Origin: Verrucomicrobiales bacterium
GTDB taxonomy: Bacteria; Verrucomicrobiota; Verrucomicrobiia; Verrucomicrobiales; SLCJ01
Direction: 5' to 3'
DNA: 8,328 bases
Assembly (NCBI GenBank): GCA_007125835.1
Contig: SLCJ01000402.1
Span: 1 to 8,328 of the forward strand
Positions within the stretch are counted from its first letter, which is position 1. Every line of letters begins with the position of its first letter. A program made the translations under genes and the position numbers. Positions 1 to 7,135 of this stretch are shown here, one piece after another. The notes below the pieces were generated by a model, which was not told where the DNA came from, ran no database searches, and worked only from the letters and a program-made list of their open reading frames with translations.

Positions 1-2
1 TC

Positions 3-812
3 CCTGATCGCACCACCCAAGGACGCACCAAGATGGAGAACAGCAGGTTGATGCAATGGTGTCACCGCCAGATCGCCGCCAAGCTGAAAATGCTGTGCAA
101 GGCATACGGGTTGGTTGTGATTGAGACCCCTGCCGCATATTCATCGCGGTTCTGCTCGCGCACCGGGCAGGCAGGTTTCCGGGCACAGGAGCTGAACAAG
201 GCTGCTTTCGAGAGCGACTTCTATTGGCGAAAGGCGGTGGAGAAGGCGCGCAAAGAGCCGGGGGTGAATGGTTCGAGCGAACTCATCGCTCTGGCGGATG
301 CTTTCGCCACCCTGCCGGATGGATCAAAGAAAACCTATCTGGTGCCCCGCACCGGAGGTGGCGCGTTTGTGCCGTCCGGTAGCGGGGCTACGCAGAGCGC
401 TGATTTGAACGCAGCGGTCAATCTTGCCCTGCGCGCGACTGCCGCGCCAAATGTGTTAGATATCCATGTCCGCGTCCGCTCGGAGTGGAAGGGGTCGGGA
501 TATGTTACCCGGGAAACACGCAATCGATTTGGCTCGAAGCCGGTTGAGATCGAGATGGCTACGGCGAAGGAGGGTTCGGATGGCGAGGCACCTGAGGCGC
601 TTGATACACGCCCGAAATTTTTCTTTGTGGTGGGAGCGGATGGCAAGGAATTCTCCCCTGGCTTTGATCGGGCGGAGGTTCAGCACGAGGGCGCTTTGAC
701 ATACCGGTGCCACAGTGGGCGAGCTCTGTGGATAACCGTGAATGATGGTGCCTGGAGACGGGTGGCAAAGATCAACGGTTTTCCTACCGAGGAGGACGAG
801 ATTCCCCTGTAG
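3..812 (+). CDS. cas12b: Cas12b (C2c1) type V-B CRISPR effector, C-terminal part (5' end outside window)
   Basis: This is the C-terminal part of an RNA-guided DNA endonuclease that cuts target DNA through one RuvC site. The frame is open to the left edge; codons from 3 read PDRTTQGRTK before the Met at 33, so that Met is internal. The segment starting ENSRLMQWCHR, followed by a 'SSRFCSRTG' stretch, matches the known Cas12b pattern (LMQWSHR ... AAFSSRF.ARTG in the Alicyclobacillus protein, from memory). RuvC-III is 'SADLNAAVNLALRA', with the catalytic Asp codon at 402-404. Only one Cys lies in the SSRFC region, so there is no TnpB-like zinc ribbon, as in Cas12b. About 135 residues follow the motif and end in EDEIPL, so the C-terminus looks whole. 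RuvC-I and RuvC-II would lie upstream and cannot be checked. TnpB or another Cas12 subtype is the alternative, but the motif spacing favours Cas12b. Confidence 0.88.
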   Translation, partial: PDRTTQGRTKMENSRLMQWCHRQIAAKLKMLCKAYGLVVIETPAAYSSRFCSRTGQAGFRAQELNKAAFESDFYWRKAVEKARKEPGVNGSSELIALADAFATLPDGSKKTYLVPRTGGGAFVPSGSGATQSADLNAAVNLALRATAAPNVLDIHVRVRSEWKGSGYVTRETRNRFGSKPVEIEMATAKEGSDGEAPEALDTRPKFFFVVGADGKEFSPGFDRAEVQHEGALTYRCHSGRALWITVNDGAWRRVAKINGFPTEEDEIPL

Positions 813-869
813 GAGAGCCGTCAATGTTGGCAATGAGCACGTATGCACATTCTCGTGGGCGGTCTGGGG

Positions 870-900
870 CCGTGGTCGCTGATCCACGGTATTATTAAAA
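870..900 (+). terminator. Weak terminator-like hairpin downstream of cas12b
   Basis: CCGTGG (870-875) pairs with CCACGG (884-889) over an 8-nt loop, followed by TATTATTAAAA. The stem is short and the tail is A/T-mixed rather than a clean T-run. It lies about 58 bp after the cas12b stop and could end that transcript. It is a weak candidate only. Confidence 0.3.
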
Positions 901-998
901 AGTTGTCAAAAATGTCCAACGAAACTTGTTTTGGCATTTTGCCCGGGGGTGGGATTGTGAACGGCTCTAGTCTGAGGTAGGCTGCTGCTGTGATTCCA

Positions 999-1095
999 CG
1001 CTCGCCAGCGTCCCTTCAGGACGCCTTTCTCAACTGCAAATTTTCCCGGGGATGAATCCCCAGGCTTTGAGCTTTGGCCCTTTCAGGGCCGGCTG
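999..1095 (+). repeat. Three-hairpin dispersed element, copy A
   Basis: Three consecutive hairpins: GCGTCC/GGACGC (1008-1013 with 1019-1024), GGGGAT/ATCCCC around a GA loop (1048-1061), and GGCCCT/AGGGCC around TTC (1076-1090). A second copy with the same order, spacing and orientation sits at 3361-3462. Loops and outer flanks are conserved while the middle stem has changed on both sides, so structure rather than sequence appears to be kept. Repeats of this look are common in verrucomicrobial and planctomycete genomes (recollection). A role as RNA, REP-like element or transcription boundary is unknown. Confidence 0.75.
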
Positions 1096-1372
1096 AGGGT
1101 GTGGTGCCAACAGCCAGCGGAGCGATACATGCCTGGCAATTTTAAGCTGGTTTCTTGGACTGCTTGGTTTGACTGCTCGGAAGTGCCCGAGCTTTCATTT
1201 CGGGCGACATGCCGCCCAGATTCAAAGCCGCGACACGTTGCAGCAGTCCATGGCGGTGCATGTGTGCGTGTGGCGGATGATTCGGGTGGCCGGGAGGTTG
1301 GAGTCAGCACATCCAGAGGAGGTAAGAAGGGCCGTTTTTTTTGGGGGTTGATGAGTGTGGGGCATCGCTCGG

Positions 1373-1388
1373 GCGGACTAAAGTCCGC
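1373..1388. repeat. Short palindrome GCGGACT-AA-AGTCCGC
   Basis: A perfect 7-bp stem with a 2-nt AA loop, in the gap about 115 bp before nagB. It resembles a small dispersed palindrome rather than an operator. There is no T-run after it, so it is not a terminator. Confidence 0.5.
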
Positions 1389-1504
1389 GGTCCGAGAAGG
1401 GGTGTTCAAGGAAAGGATAAGGGGCAAGGGGGTGCGAGGATCATCCTACTTTCACCCGCTGTGGGGCTGCCATGGATTGACATCCCCGGGGTATGAGGCG
1501 ACAG

Positions 1505-2278
1505 ATGGGCATGTCTTCACCTAGCATTCATGTTCATGACACACCGGCGGAAGCGGCGGCGGCGGTGGCCGCGGAGTGCGCCGCTTTGATTCGCTTGCGG
1601 GCTGCGGAGGGGCGGTCGACGGTTCTTGGTTTGGCCACGGGATCGACGCCTCTGCCGTTTTACGCGGAGCTGATTCGGTTGCACCGGGACGACGGGCTTT
1701 CGTTCGCCGGGGTGACGACTTTTAATCTTGACGAGTATCTGGGGCTCGAGCCGGGGCATCCGGAGAGCTATGCGGCCTTCATGGCGAAGCATCTGTTTGA
1801 TCATGTGGATCTTGGGTCGGATCGCACGCATTTGCCGCCGGGGCAGGTGGAGGAGGGGGATTTGGAGCGTGTGTGTGGGGAGTATGAGCGGTCGATTGTG
1901 GAGGCCGGTGGGATTGATTTTCAGATTTTGGGGATTGGGCGCACGGGGCACATTGGGTTCAACGAGCCGGGTTCGCCGCGCGACAGCCGAACGCGCCGTA
2001 TTGACCTGGACCCGGTGACGCGCCAGGATGCGGCCCCGGCTTTCGGCGGGCTGGAGCATGTGCCGACCCACGCGATCACGATGGGGTGCGGGACGATTCT
2101 GGCGGCGCGGCGCGTGGTGCTGATGGCATGGGGCGAGAAGAAGGCGGAGATCGTGCGCGAGGCGCTGGAGGAGGATGTGACGGATCGCGTGAGCGCGTCG
2201 TTCCTGCAGGAGCATGGCAACGCGGCGTTTTTCCTGGATGCCGGGGCGGCCTCGGCACTCACCCCGGGGGCGGCCTGA
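1505..2278 (+). CDS. nagB: Glucosamine-6-phosphate deaminase (GRTGH variant)
   Basis: Converts glucosamine-6-phosphate to fructose-6-phosphate and ammonia in the cytoplasm, the step that feeds amino sugars into glycolysis. With Met at 1505 the protein has 257 aa, near the usual ~266. The sugar-phosphate loop GLATGSTP is at residues 42-49, and NLDEYLGL carries the catalytic Asp76 (Asp72 in E. coli). The active-site segment reads GIGRTGHIGFNEPGS, with His149 and Glu154 present, but Thr147 replaces the usual Asp (Asp141 in E. coli). As I recall, the same GRTGH motif occurs in long Bacteroidetes NagB-like proteins that carry a second PIG-L-like deacetylase domain; that domain is absent here. Three in-frame Mets exist (1493, 1505, 1511). 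GAGG at 1495-1498 lies 6 nt before 1505, so I prefer that start. The next gene begins 6 nt after the stop. A related isomerase/deaminase role cannot be excluded because of the Thr. Confidence 0.88.
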   Translation: MGMSSPSIHVHDTPAEAAAAVAAECAALIRLRAAEGRSTVLGLATGSTPLPFYAELIRLHRDDGLSFAGVTTFNLDEYLGLEPGHPESYAAFMAKHLFDHVDLGSDRTHLPPGQVEEGDLERVCGEYERSIVEAGGIDFQILGIGRTGHIGFNEPGSPRDSRTRRIDLDPVTRQDAAPAFGGLEHVPTHAITMGCGTILAARRVVLMAWGEKKAEIVREALEEDVTDRVSASFLQEHGNAAFFLDAGAASALTPGAA

Positions 2279-2284
2279 GCTGGG

Positions 2285-3244
2285 ATGGTGGGCTTCGCAC
2301 GATTGCTGGCCGATACCCTGCGTCTGCCCAACTGGCCGACGGTGGGGTGCTCGGTGGTGACGGGATATCTCTGCGGTCTGGCACTGATCGGGCGGTCGCT
2401 GGGGCCGGAGGTGCCGGTGGCTCCCGAATTTTCCCCTCTCATTGTACTGCTGCTGCTGGTGGGGGCGGGTGGGTTGTATGCGATGGGGTGTTTGCTGAAT
2501 GACGCGGTGGATGCGGCGGTGGATGCGCGGGAACGGCCGGGGAGGTTGGTGCCGTCGGCGGCGATGTCGGCCTCGGCGGCGGCGAATTGGGGGTTGGGGG
2601 CCGGGGCGCTTGGTGTTTTGGCTTTGTTTTTCATCGGGCCTTTCGCGCTGGTGGTGGGGGCGGTGCTGGCGGTGCTGATTCTGGTGTATACGTGGATCCA
2701 CAAGCGGACGGTGTGGGGGGTGCTGCCGATGGGGCTGTGTCGCGGTGCGCTGTATCCGCTGGGTGGGCTGGCGGCGGTGTCGTATTGGGGGAAGGAAATG
2801 GAGGGGCCGCTGCAGTGGTTGATTGTAGCGGGTCTTTTGCCCACCGCCTATGTGGCTGGGGTGTCGCTGGTGGCGCGGATCGAGGGGTCGGGTGCGCCGG
2901 CTGGAGCGTGGCGTGTGCGTTTGGCGACGGGTCTGATGGCGCTGCCGTTTTTCATACCGGTGTTGGTGTTGTGGGTGTTGTCGATGCGCAATCCGGAACT
3001 TCATGCGGCGCCGCTGGAATTGTTGCTTTTCCTGATGATTCCGGCGGCCGGCCTGGCCTGGCTGGCGTGGGCGCGGCGGGTGCTGCCCGGCGAGCCAGGA
3101 AGGTTTGTGGGGCGCGCGCTGCCGGGATTGGTCTGGATCGATGCGCTGCTTCTCGCGCTGTTTGCCCCGGCGGTGTGGTTGTGGATGCCGGCAGCGGCCC
3201 TGGCGGCAGCGCTGGTTCTCGGGCGGATGGCGCGGGCTACTTGA
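2285..3244 (+). CDS. UbiA-superfamily membrane prenyltransferase, EboC-like
   Basis: An integral membrane protein of 319 aa with eight or nine hydrophobic segments. UbiA enzymes move an isoprenyl chain from a prenyl diphosphate to an acceptor in the membrane. The first Asp-rich motif is intact: N72-D73-x-x-D76-x-x-x-D80, followed by RERPGRLVPS. A later segment, HKR...LPMGLCRG (residues 139-154), and the SLVARIEG stretch (193-201) resemble EboC. The second canonical Asp motif (DxxxD type) is not seen at that place; EboC-like proteins share this (recollection). EboC belongs to the ebo cluster, thought to export pigments or other products to the periplasm, but no other ebo gene is in the window. 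It starts 6 nt after nagB, so the two are probably co-transcribed, though their chemistry has no obvious link. There is no clear Shine-Dalgarno beyond CTGGG next to the ATG. The acceptor is unknown. Confidence 0.82.
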   Translation: MVGFARLLADTLRLPNWPTVGCSVVTGYLCGLALIGRSLGPEVPVAPEFSPLIVLLLLVGAGGLYAMGCLLNDAVDAAVDARERPGRLVPSAAMSASAAANWGLGAGALGVLALFFIGPFALVVGAVLAVLILVYTWIHKRTVWGVLPMGLCRGALYPLGGLAAVSYWGKEMEGPLQWLIVAGLLPTAYVAGVSLVARIEGSGAPAGAWRVRLATGLMALPFFIPVLVLWVLSMRNPELHAAPLELLLFLMIPAAGLAWLAWARRVLPGEPGRFVGRALPGLVWIDALLLALFAPAVWLWMPAAALAAALVLGRMARAT

Positions 3245-3360
3245 TGCGGCTGGATGTAGGTGGTTCCGAGTTGGGTTGGGGATTGCTGGGGTTCTGATCT
3301 GGAGGGGGAGGCTGGCGTGAGTGGTGTGGGTTTGGCATGGATTTGCTGCTGGTTTGTGGC

Positions 3361-3462
3361 GCGCTCGCGAGCGTCCTTTCAGGACGCATTTTGCAATGGT
3401 GATTTATCCCGGAGTTGAAACTCCGGGCTTTGTGCCGTGGCCCTTTCAGGGCCGACTGGAGG
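3361..3462 (+). repeat. Three-hairpin dispersed element, copy B
   Basis: The hairpins are GCGTCCT/AGGACGC around TTC (3371-3387), CCCGGAGTT/AACTCCGGG around GA (3408-3427, nine perfect pairs) and GGCCCT/AGGGCC around TTC (3439-3453). Order and orientation equal copy A at 999-1095. Hairpins 1 and 3 are nearly identical in sequence. Hairpin 2 differs but keeps both the pairing and the GA loop. The two copies bracket the nagB-prenyltransferase pair. Confidence 0.78.
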
Positions 3463-3552
3463 GGTGATTACTGACCTCAGAGTCTGCCGCGCGGTGGCGA
3501 GTTGCTTTGCGGCCCGGCTCTCGCTGTGGCAGTGGGAATCTGGTGGCTGGGG

Positions 3553-3595
3553 ATTCGATTCTGATTTCGATAGCGATTTCGATCCCGATGTCGAG
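3553..3595. repeat. GAT-rich low-complexity tract
   Basis: An imperfect run of GAT followed by variable triplets (GATTTC, GATAGC, GATCCC and similar), with a period near 6 bp. In one frame it would read as alternating Asp with Ser/Phe/Pro. It lies in the gap, not in a recognisable gene, and looks like a decayed microsatellite. Confidence 0.5.
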
Positions 3596-3656
3596 GGATT
3601 CCGAGATTTTTGTGCGGGAGATGGGGTTGGGCTTGATTTTATTGCATCTCTGAATA

Positions 3657-3670
3657 TGTTCAAAAAAACA
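3657..3670 (+). promoter_or_regulatory. Putative LexA (SOS) box of dnaE2
   Basis: TGTTC-AAAA-AAACA matches 9 of the 10 defined positions of TGTTC-N4-GAACA, the LexA motif described for Verrucomicrobia (recollection). It ends 2 nt before the TTG start of dnaE2, in an AT-rich stretch unlike the coding DNA around it. DnaE2 genes are classic SOS targets, so the position is expected. The second half-site has A instead of G, and the A-run makes a chance match easier. Confidence 0.5.
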
Positions 3671-3672
3671 CA

Positions 3673-6600
3673 TTGAGTGACGCTTTGTTTATTGAACTTC
3701 ATGCTTGTTCCGCGTTTTCGTTTCTGCGGGGTGTTTCGCCTCCGGAGGTGCTTGTGCGGCGTGCGGCGGAGCTTGGGATGGGGGCGATTGCGGTGGTGGA
3801 CGACATGGGGTTTTACGGCAGTGTGCGGGCGTATGCGGCGGCGCGGGCGGCGGGGATGCGTGCTTTGGCGGGTTTTGGTCTGCGTTGGGGGGAGGGTGGT
3901 ATGGGGGTGGCGGGCGGAGGGTCGCCGCTGCCGGTGTTGGTGTCCTCTCGGCAGGGATATGAGAATGCGTGCCGTCTGCTGACACGCGCGCATTTGGCGG
4001 GTGAGGCGGAGCGTGTCGGGGTGGCGCGGGGAGGGAGTCGGGAGGTGAATGGGGTTGGGGAGGTTGTGGAGGCGGGTGAGTTGTCCGGGTTGGTGTGCCT
4101 GACGGGCGATGGCGATGGCGCGCTTTCCAGGATGCTGGCGGCGGGGGAGCATGCGGGTGCGGAGGAGTGGGTGCAGGGTTTGGTGCGCCGGTTCGGTCTG
4201 GGGAATGTGTATGTCGAGCTTGTGCGCCATCGGCGGCGCGGCGAGGAGCGAATGAACCGTTTGCGCGCGGAGCTGGCGGAGCACCTGCGCCTGCCGATGG
4301 TGGCGGCCAACGCCCCCCTGGCGGCGGAGCGCGGCGGGCGCCCGTTGGTGGATGCGTTTGCTTGTTTGCGTCATCACACGGATGTGGATCACGCCGGGCT
4401 TCTGCTGGAGGGCAATTCGGAGCGGCATTTGAAGGGGGCGAAGGAAATGGCGGAGCTGTTCCGCGATTTTCCCGGGGCTGTGGCGCGCACGGCGGAGTTG
4501 GCGGAGCGTTTGGAATTTTCGCTCGACAAGGTGGGGTATGAGTTTCCGTCGTTTCGCGATCCGAGCACGTGTCGCGCGCTGGCGCGGGATGAGGAGGCGC
4601 GTTTGTTGCGCGAGCTGGCTTTTCGCGGCGCGCGCGAGAGGTGCGGCGGATTGCCGGTGGCGATTGCTCGGCAGCTGGATGTGGAACTGGAGTTGATCGG
4701 GCGTCTTGGGTTTTGCGGGTATTTTCTGGTGGTGCACGGCATCAAGGAATTTGCACGCAGTCGCGGGATCCTGTGCCAGGGGCGCGGTTCGGCGGCGAAT
4801 TCCGTGGTTTGTTATGCGTTGGGGATCACCAATGTGGATCCGCTCAAACACCACCTGCTGTTTTCGCGCTTTCTCTCGGAGAACCGGAAGTCGTGGCCGG
4901 ATATCGATCTGGACCTGCCATCGGGTGCGCCGCGTGAGGAGGTGATCCGGCATGTGTATGAATCCTATGCGCCCCATGGCGCGGCAATGACCGCAAATGT
5001 GATTTGTTATCGACCGCGTTCGGCTTTCCGCGAGATGGCCAAGGTGCTGGGGTTTGGCGCGGAGGTGGCGGATCGTTTCTCGGAGTTGGCGGCGGCACCG
5101 CGGGTGGAGGACCATGGCGCGGCGGCGCAGGCGGGCGCGGCGGCGATGGGCGATTTTTATCCGGGGTCGCGGGTGGAGGAATTGTCGGCGACGATGGCGC
5201 GGGCCGGTGTGCCGGAGGATCATCCGCGCGGGCGCGCGCTGCGGGGTTTGTATGCCCAGGTGCTGGGGTTGCCGAGGCACCTCGGTCAGCATCCGGGTGG
5301 CATGGTGCTGTGCCAGGGGCGTCTGGATCATGTGGTGCCGCTGCAGCCTTCGGCTATGCCGGGGCGGGTGATCGTGCAGTGGGACAAGGATGATTGCGAG
5401 GACATGGGTATGGTGAAGGTGGACCTTTTGGGTCTGGGCATGCTGGCGGCTATGGGGGAAATGATCGAGGTGTGCGGGCGGCGCGGGCGGCCGGTGGATC
5501 TGGGGCAGCTGCCGTTGGACGATGAGCCGACCTTCAATCTGATGTGCCGCGCCGACACGGTGGGCACGTTTCAGGTGGAGTCGCGTGCGCAGATGGCGAC
5601 GCTGCCGGTGATGCAGCCTCGCACATTTTACGATGTGGCGGTGGAGGTGGCGATCATTCGTCCGGGGCCGGTGGTTGGCGATCTGGTGCATCCCTATCTG
5701 AACCGTCGCAACGGAAGGGAAGCGGTGGACTGTATCCACCCTTTGTTCGAGCCGATTCTGAGGCGCACCCTGGGCGTGCCGCTGTTCCAGGAGCAAATTC
5801 TGGAAATGGCGATGGTGGTGGCCGGATTCAGCGGTGCCGAGGCAGATGAACTGCGACGCGCCATGTCGTTCAAACGCGATGACAAACGCCTGCATCGCGC
5901 GGTGGCGCGTCTCGATCAAGCGATGGCGGCGCGCGGGCTGGCGCGGACGGTGCGCGACAAGGTGGCCCATGCGATGCAGTCGTTCGCGTTATACGGATTT
6001 CCCGAAAGCCATGCAATTTCCTTCGCACTGATTGCCTATGCTTCGTGCTGGTTCAAAGTGCATCACCCGGCGGTATTTTACGCCGCGTTGCTCAATCATC
6101 AGCCCATGGGGTTTTATTCGCCGGCGACCCTGGTGGCCGACGCTCGCCGCCATAGTGTGCGCGTGCGCCCGGTGTGCGTGGTGCACAGTGGCGCGGGCAC
6201 GGAGGTGACAGGCGCCCGAGAAATCCGCCTCGGCCTGAACCGCCTCAAGGGTATGTCGAAGCGGGCCACCCAAGCGCTTCTGAAAGCACGGAGCGAATCC
6301 CCCTTTTCCTCGCTGCATGATTTTTTCCAGAGGGTACGGCCTGCGGCGGGAGAGCGGCGGCGGCTGGCCGCGACCGGCGCGCTCAATACCCTGGAGCATG
6401 GAATGCACCGCCGCGAGGCATTGTGGCAGGCGGAGCTGCCTCTGGAGGAAGGATTGTTCGCCGACGCAGCGCCTGCGCCTGACCCGGAAACCGGACCGGC
6501 GCTGGCTCCCATGGACCCCTTTGAGCGCCTGGCGGCGGACTACAGTCATGCTGGAGTGACCACCGGTCCGCATCCGATGGCCCTGCTGCGTGCCGCCGAA

Positions 6601-6984
6601 ACACCGGGGGGATACGGCGCATCGCGGCAGCGCGAGAATCCCGCGCATCTGCCGCGCGCGGCCGACCTGCCGAGATGCCGCGCGGGGCGGGCGGTGGCCG
6701 TGGTCGGCATGGTGATCTGCCGTCAGCGTCCCGGCACCGCCAAAGGGCACTGCTTCATCTCACTCGAAGACGAAACCGGCGTGATCAATCTCTTCGTGCC
6801 GAGAGATACCTATCGCCGCTACCGCTACCTGATTGCCAGCGAGACATTCCTGATCGCACGGGGCACCCTCCAACACGGCGAAGGAGGCACGGTGTCGGTG
6901 CTGGTCCGCGAACTGGAACCGCTGTGCCAGGCAAACGACGGAGCCAAAGAACCCGCCCATGCCCCAAGCCATGATTTTCATTGA
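3673..6984 (+). CDS. dnaE2: Error-prone DNA polymerase DnaE2 (ImuC)
   Basis: A C-family replicative-type polymerase alpha subunit used for translesion synthesis and damage-induced mutagenesis in the cytoplasm. Its 1103 aa are typical. The PHP domain opens with ELHACSAFSFLRG (residues 8-20) and has AVVDDMGFYG at 40-49. The catalytic palm carries QGRGSAANS (369-377), PDIDLD (409-414, Asp410/Asp412) and VKVDLLGLG with the third Asp at 584. A helix-hairpin-helix region lies near 855-890 (GLNRLKGMSKRA), and a C-terminal OB fold at about 1005-1090. The start is TTG at 3673, set by the usual DnaE2 N-terminus (SDALFIELHACSAFSFLRG); there is no ATG or Shine-Dalgarno nearby. The usual partners imuA and imuB are not adjacent; the prenyltransferase gene lies upstream and a repeat region downstream. 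Probable LexA control comes from the box at 3657-3670. Main replicative DnaE1 is unlikely given the sequence pattern and length. Confidence 0.95.
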   Translation: MSDALFIELHACSAFSFLRGVSPPEVLVRRAAELGMGAIAVVDDMGFYGSVRAYAAARAAGMRALAGFGLRWGEGGMGVAGGGSPLPVLVSSRQGYENACRLLTRAHLAGEAERVGVARGGSREVNGVGEVVEAGELSGLVCLTGDGDGALSRMLAAGEHAGAEEWVQGLVRRFGLGNVYVELVRHRRRGEERMNRLRAELAEHLRLPMVAANAPLAAERGGRPLVDAFACLRHHTDVDHAGLLLEGNSERHLKGAKEMAELFRDFPGAVARTAELAERLEFSLDKVGYEFPSFRDPSTCRALARDEEARLLRELAFRGARERCGGLPVAIARQLDVELELIGRLGFCGYFLVVHGIKEFARSRGILCQGRGSAANSVVCYALGITNVDPLKHHLLFSRFLSENRKSWPDIDLDLPSGAPREEVIRHVYESYAPHGAAMTANVICYRPRSAFREMAKVLGFGAEVADRFSELAAAPRVEDHGAAAQAGAAAMGDFYPGSRVEELSATMARAGVPEDHPRGRALRGLYAQVLGLPRHLGQHPGGMVLCQGRLDHVVPLQPSAMPGRVIVQWDKDDCEDMGMVKVDLLGLGMLAAMGEMIEVCGRRGRPVDLGQLPLDDEPTFNLMCRADTVGTFQVESRAQMATLPVMQPRTFYDVAVEVAIIRPGPVVGDLVHPYLNRRNGREAVDCIHPLFEPILRRTLGVPLFQEQILEMAMVVAGFSGAEADELRRAMSFKRDDKRLHRAVARLDQAMAARGLARTVRDKVAHAMQSFALYGFPESHAISFALIAYASCWFKVHHPAVFYAALLNHQPMGFYSPATLVADARRHSVRVRPVCVVHSGAGTEVTGAREIRLGLNRLKGMSKRATQALLKARSESPFSSLHDFFQRVRPAAGERRRLAATGALNTLEHGMHRREALWQAELPLEEGLFADAAPAPDPETGPALAPMDPFERLAADYSHAGVTTGPHPMALLRAAETPGGYGASRQRENPAHLPRAADLPRCRAGRAVAVVGMVICRQRPGTAKGHCFISLEDETGVINLFVPRDTYRRYRYLIASETFLIARGTLQHGEGGTVSVLVRELEPLCQANDGAKEPAHAPSHDFH

Positions 6985-7054
6985 AGAGGGTGGTGCAGGC
7001 ATTGCCGATGAGAGAACGAGGATCTCTCAGGCTATCCCGGGCATAATGAAGTCC

Positions 7055-7122
7055 GCACTCCTACCGTGGGTTGATAACGAGATGGAGAATGAGTATGACG
7101 TTTCGGCTCTTGGAAGGAGTGC
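7055..7122. repeat. 68-bp dispersed element with 8-bp terminal inverted repeats, copy 1
   Basis: It begins GCACTCCT and ends AGGAGTGC, a perfect 8-bp inverted pair. A copy of the same length at 7401-7468 matches it at about 57 of 68 positions by hand count. Size and end structure resemble a REP- or MITE-like unit, but no target duplication is evident. Confidence 0.7.
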
Positions 7123-7135
7123 AACGAAAACTAGG

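Larger units (their letters stand above)
813..1504. other. Non-coding gap between cas12b and nagB
   Basis: About 690 bp without a credible gene. It holds a terminator-like hairpin at 870-889, a three-hairpin dispersed element at 999-1095, a hairpin GCCCGA/TCGGGC at 1185-1205 and a palindrome at 1373-1388. The open frame at 1099-1524 runs through these repeats, has no recognisable domain and overlaps the nagB start, so it is not called. I looked for repeated ~36-nt units and found none, so there is no CRISPR array here. A tracrRNA could in principle lie in 813-998, but without the repeat sequence no anti-repeat can be identified. Confidence 0.6.
3245..3672. other. Non-coding gap between the prenyltransferase gene and dnaE2
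   Basis: About 430 bp. It contains the second three-hairpin element (3361-3462), a GAT-rich tract (3553-3595) and an AT-rich stretch ending in a LexA-like box just before dnaE2. A short open frame at 3437-3676 only translates the repeats and the GAT tract (Asp/Phe/Ser-rich) and is not called. Confidence 0.6.

Noticed and set aside
704..711. GTGCCAC resembling the anti-repeat of a Cas12b crRNA
   Set aside because: It lies inside the cas12b coding region, is only 7 bases long, and the system's repeat sequence is unknown.
814..968. 8-bp inverted repeat AGAGCCGT (814-821) / ACGGCTCT (961-968) that could bound a small element
   Set aside because: Eight bases over 150 bp can arise by chance; there is no flanking duplication and no second copy.
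1477..1482. TTGACA as a -35 box for nagB
   Set aside because: A -10 box at normal spacing would fall after the start codons; no TATAAT-like sequence fits.
1099..1524. Plus-strand frame of 141 codons before nagB
   Set aside because: It runs through hairpin repeats, has no recognisable domain and overlaps the nagB start.
1517..3004. Long minus-strand open frames across nagB and the prenyltransferase gene
   Set aside because: Low-complexity Arg/Pro/His-rich products with no family; they are shadows of the plus-strand genes.
3437..3676. Asp/Phe/Ser-rich small frame before dnaE2
   Set aside because: It consists of the hairpin element and the GAT tract, with no sign of a protein.
3379..5970. Very long minus-strand open frame antisense to dnaE2
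   Set aside because: Its product is extremely rich in Arg, His, Gln and Pro, as expected from the reverse of a GC-rich gene. The plus strand encodes a clear DnaE2.
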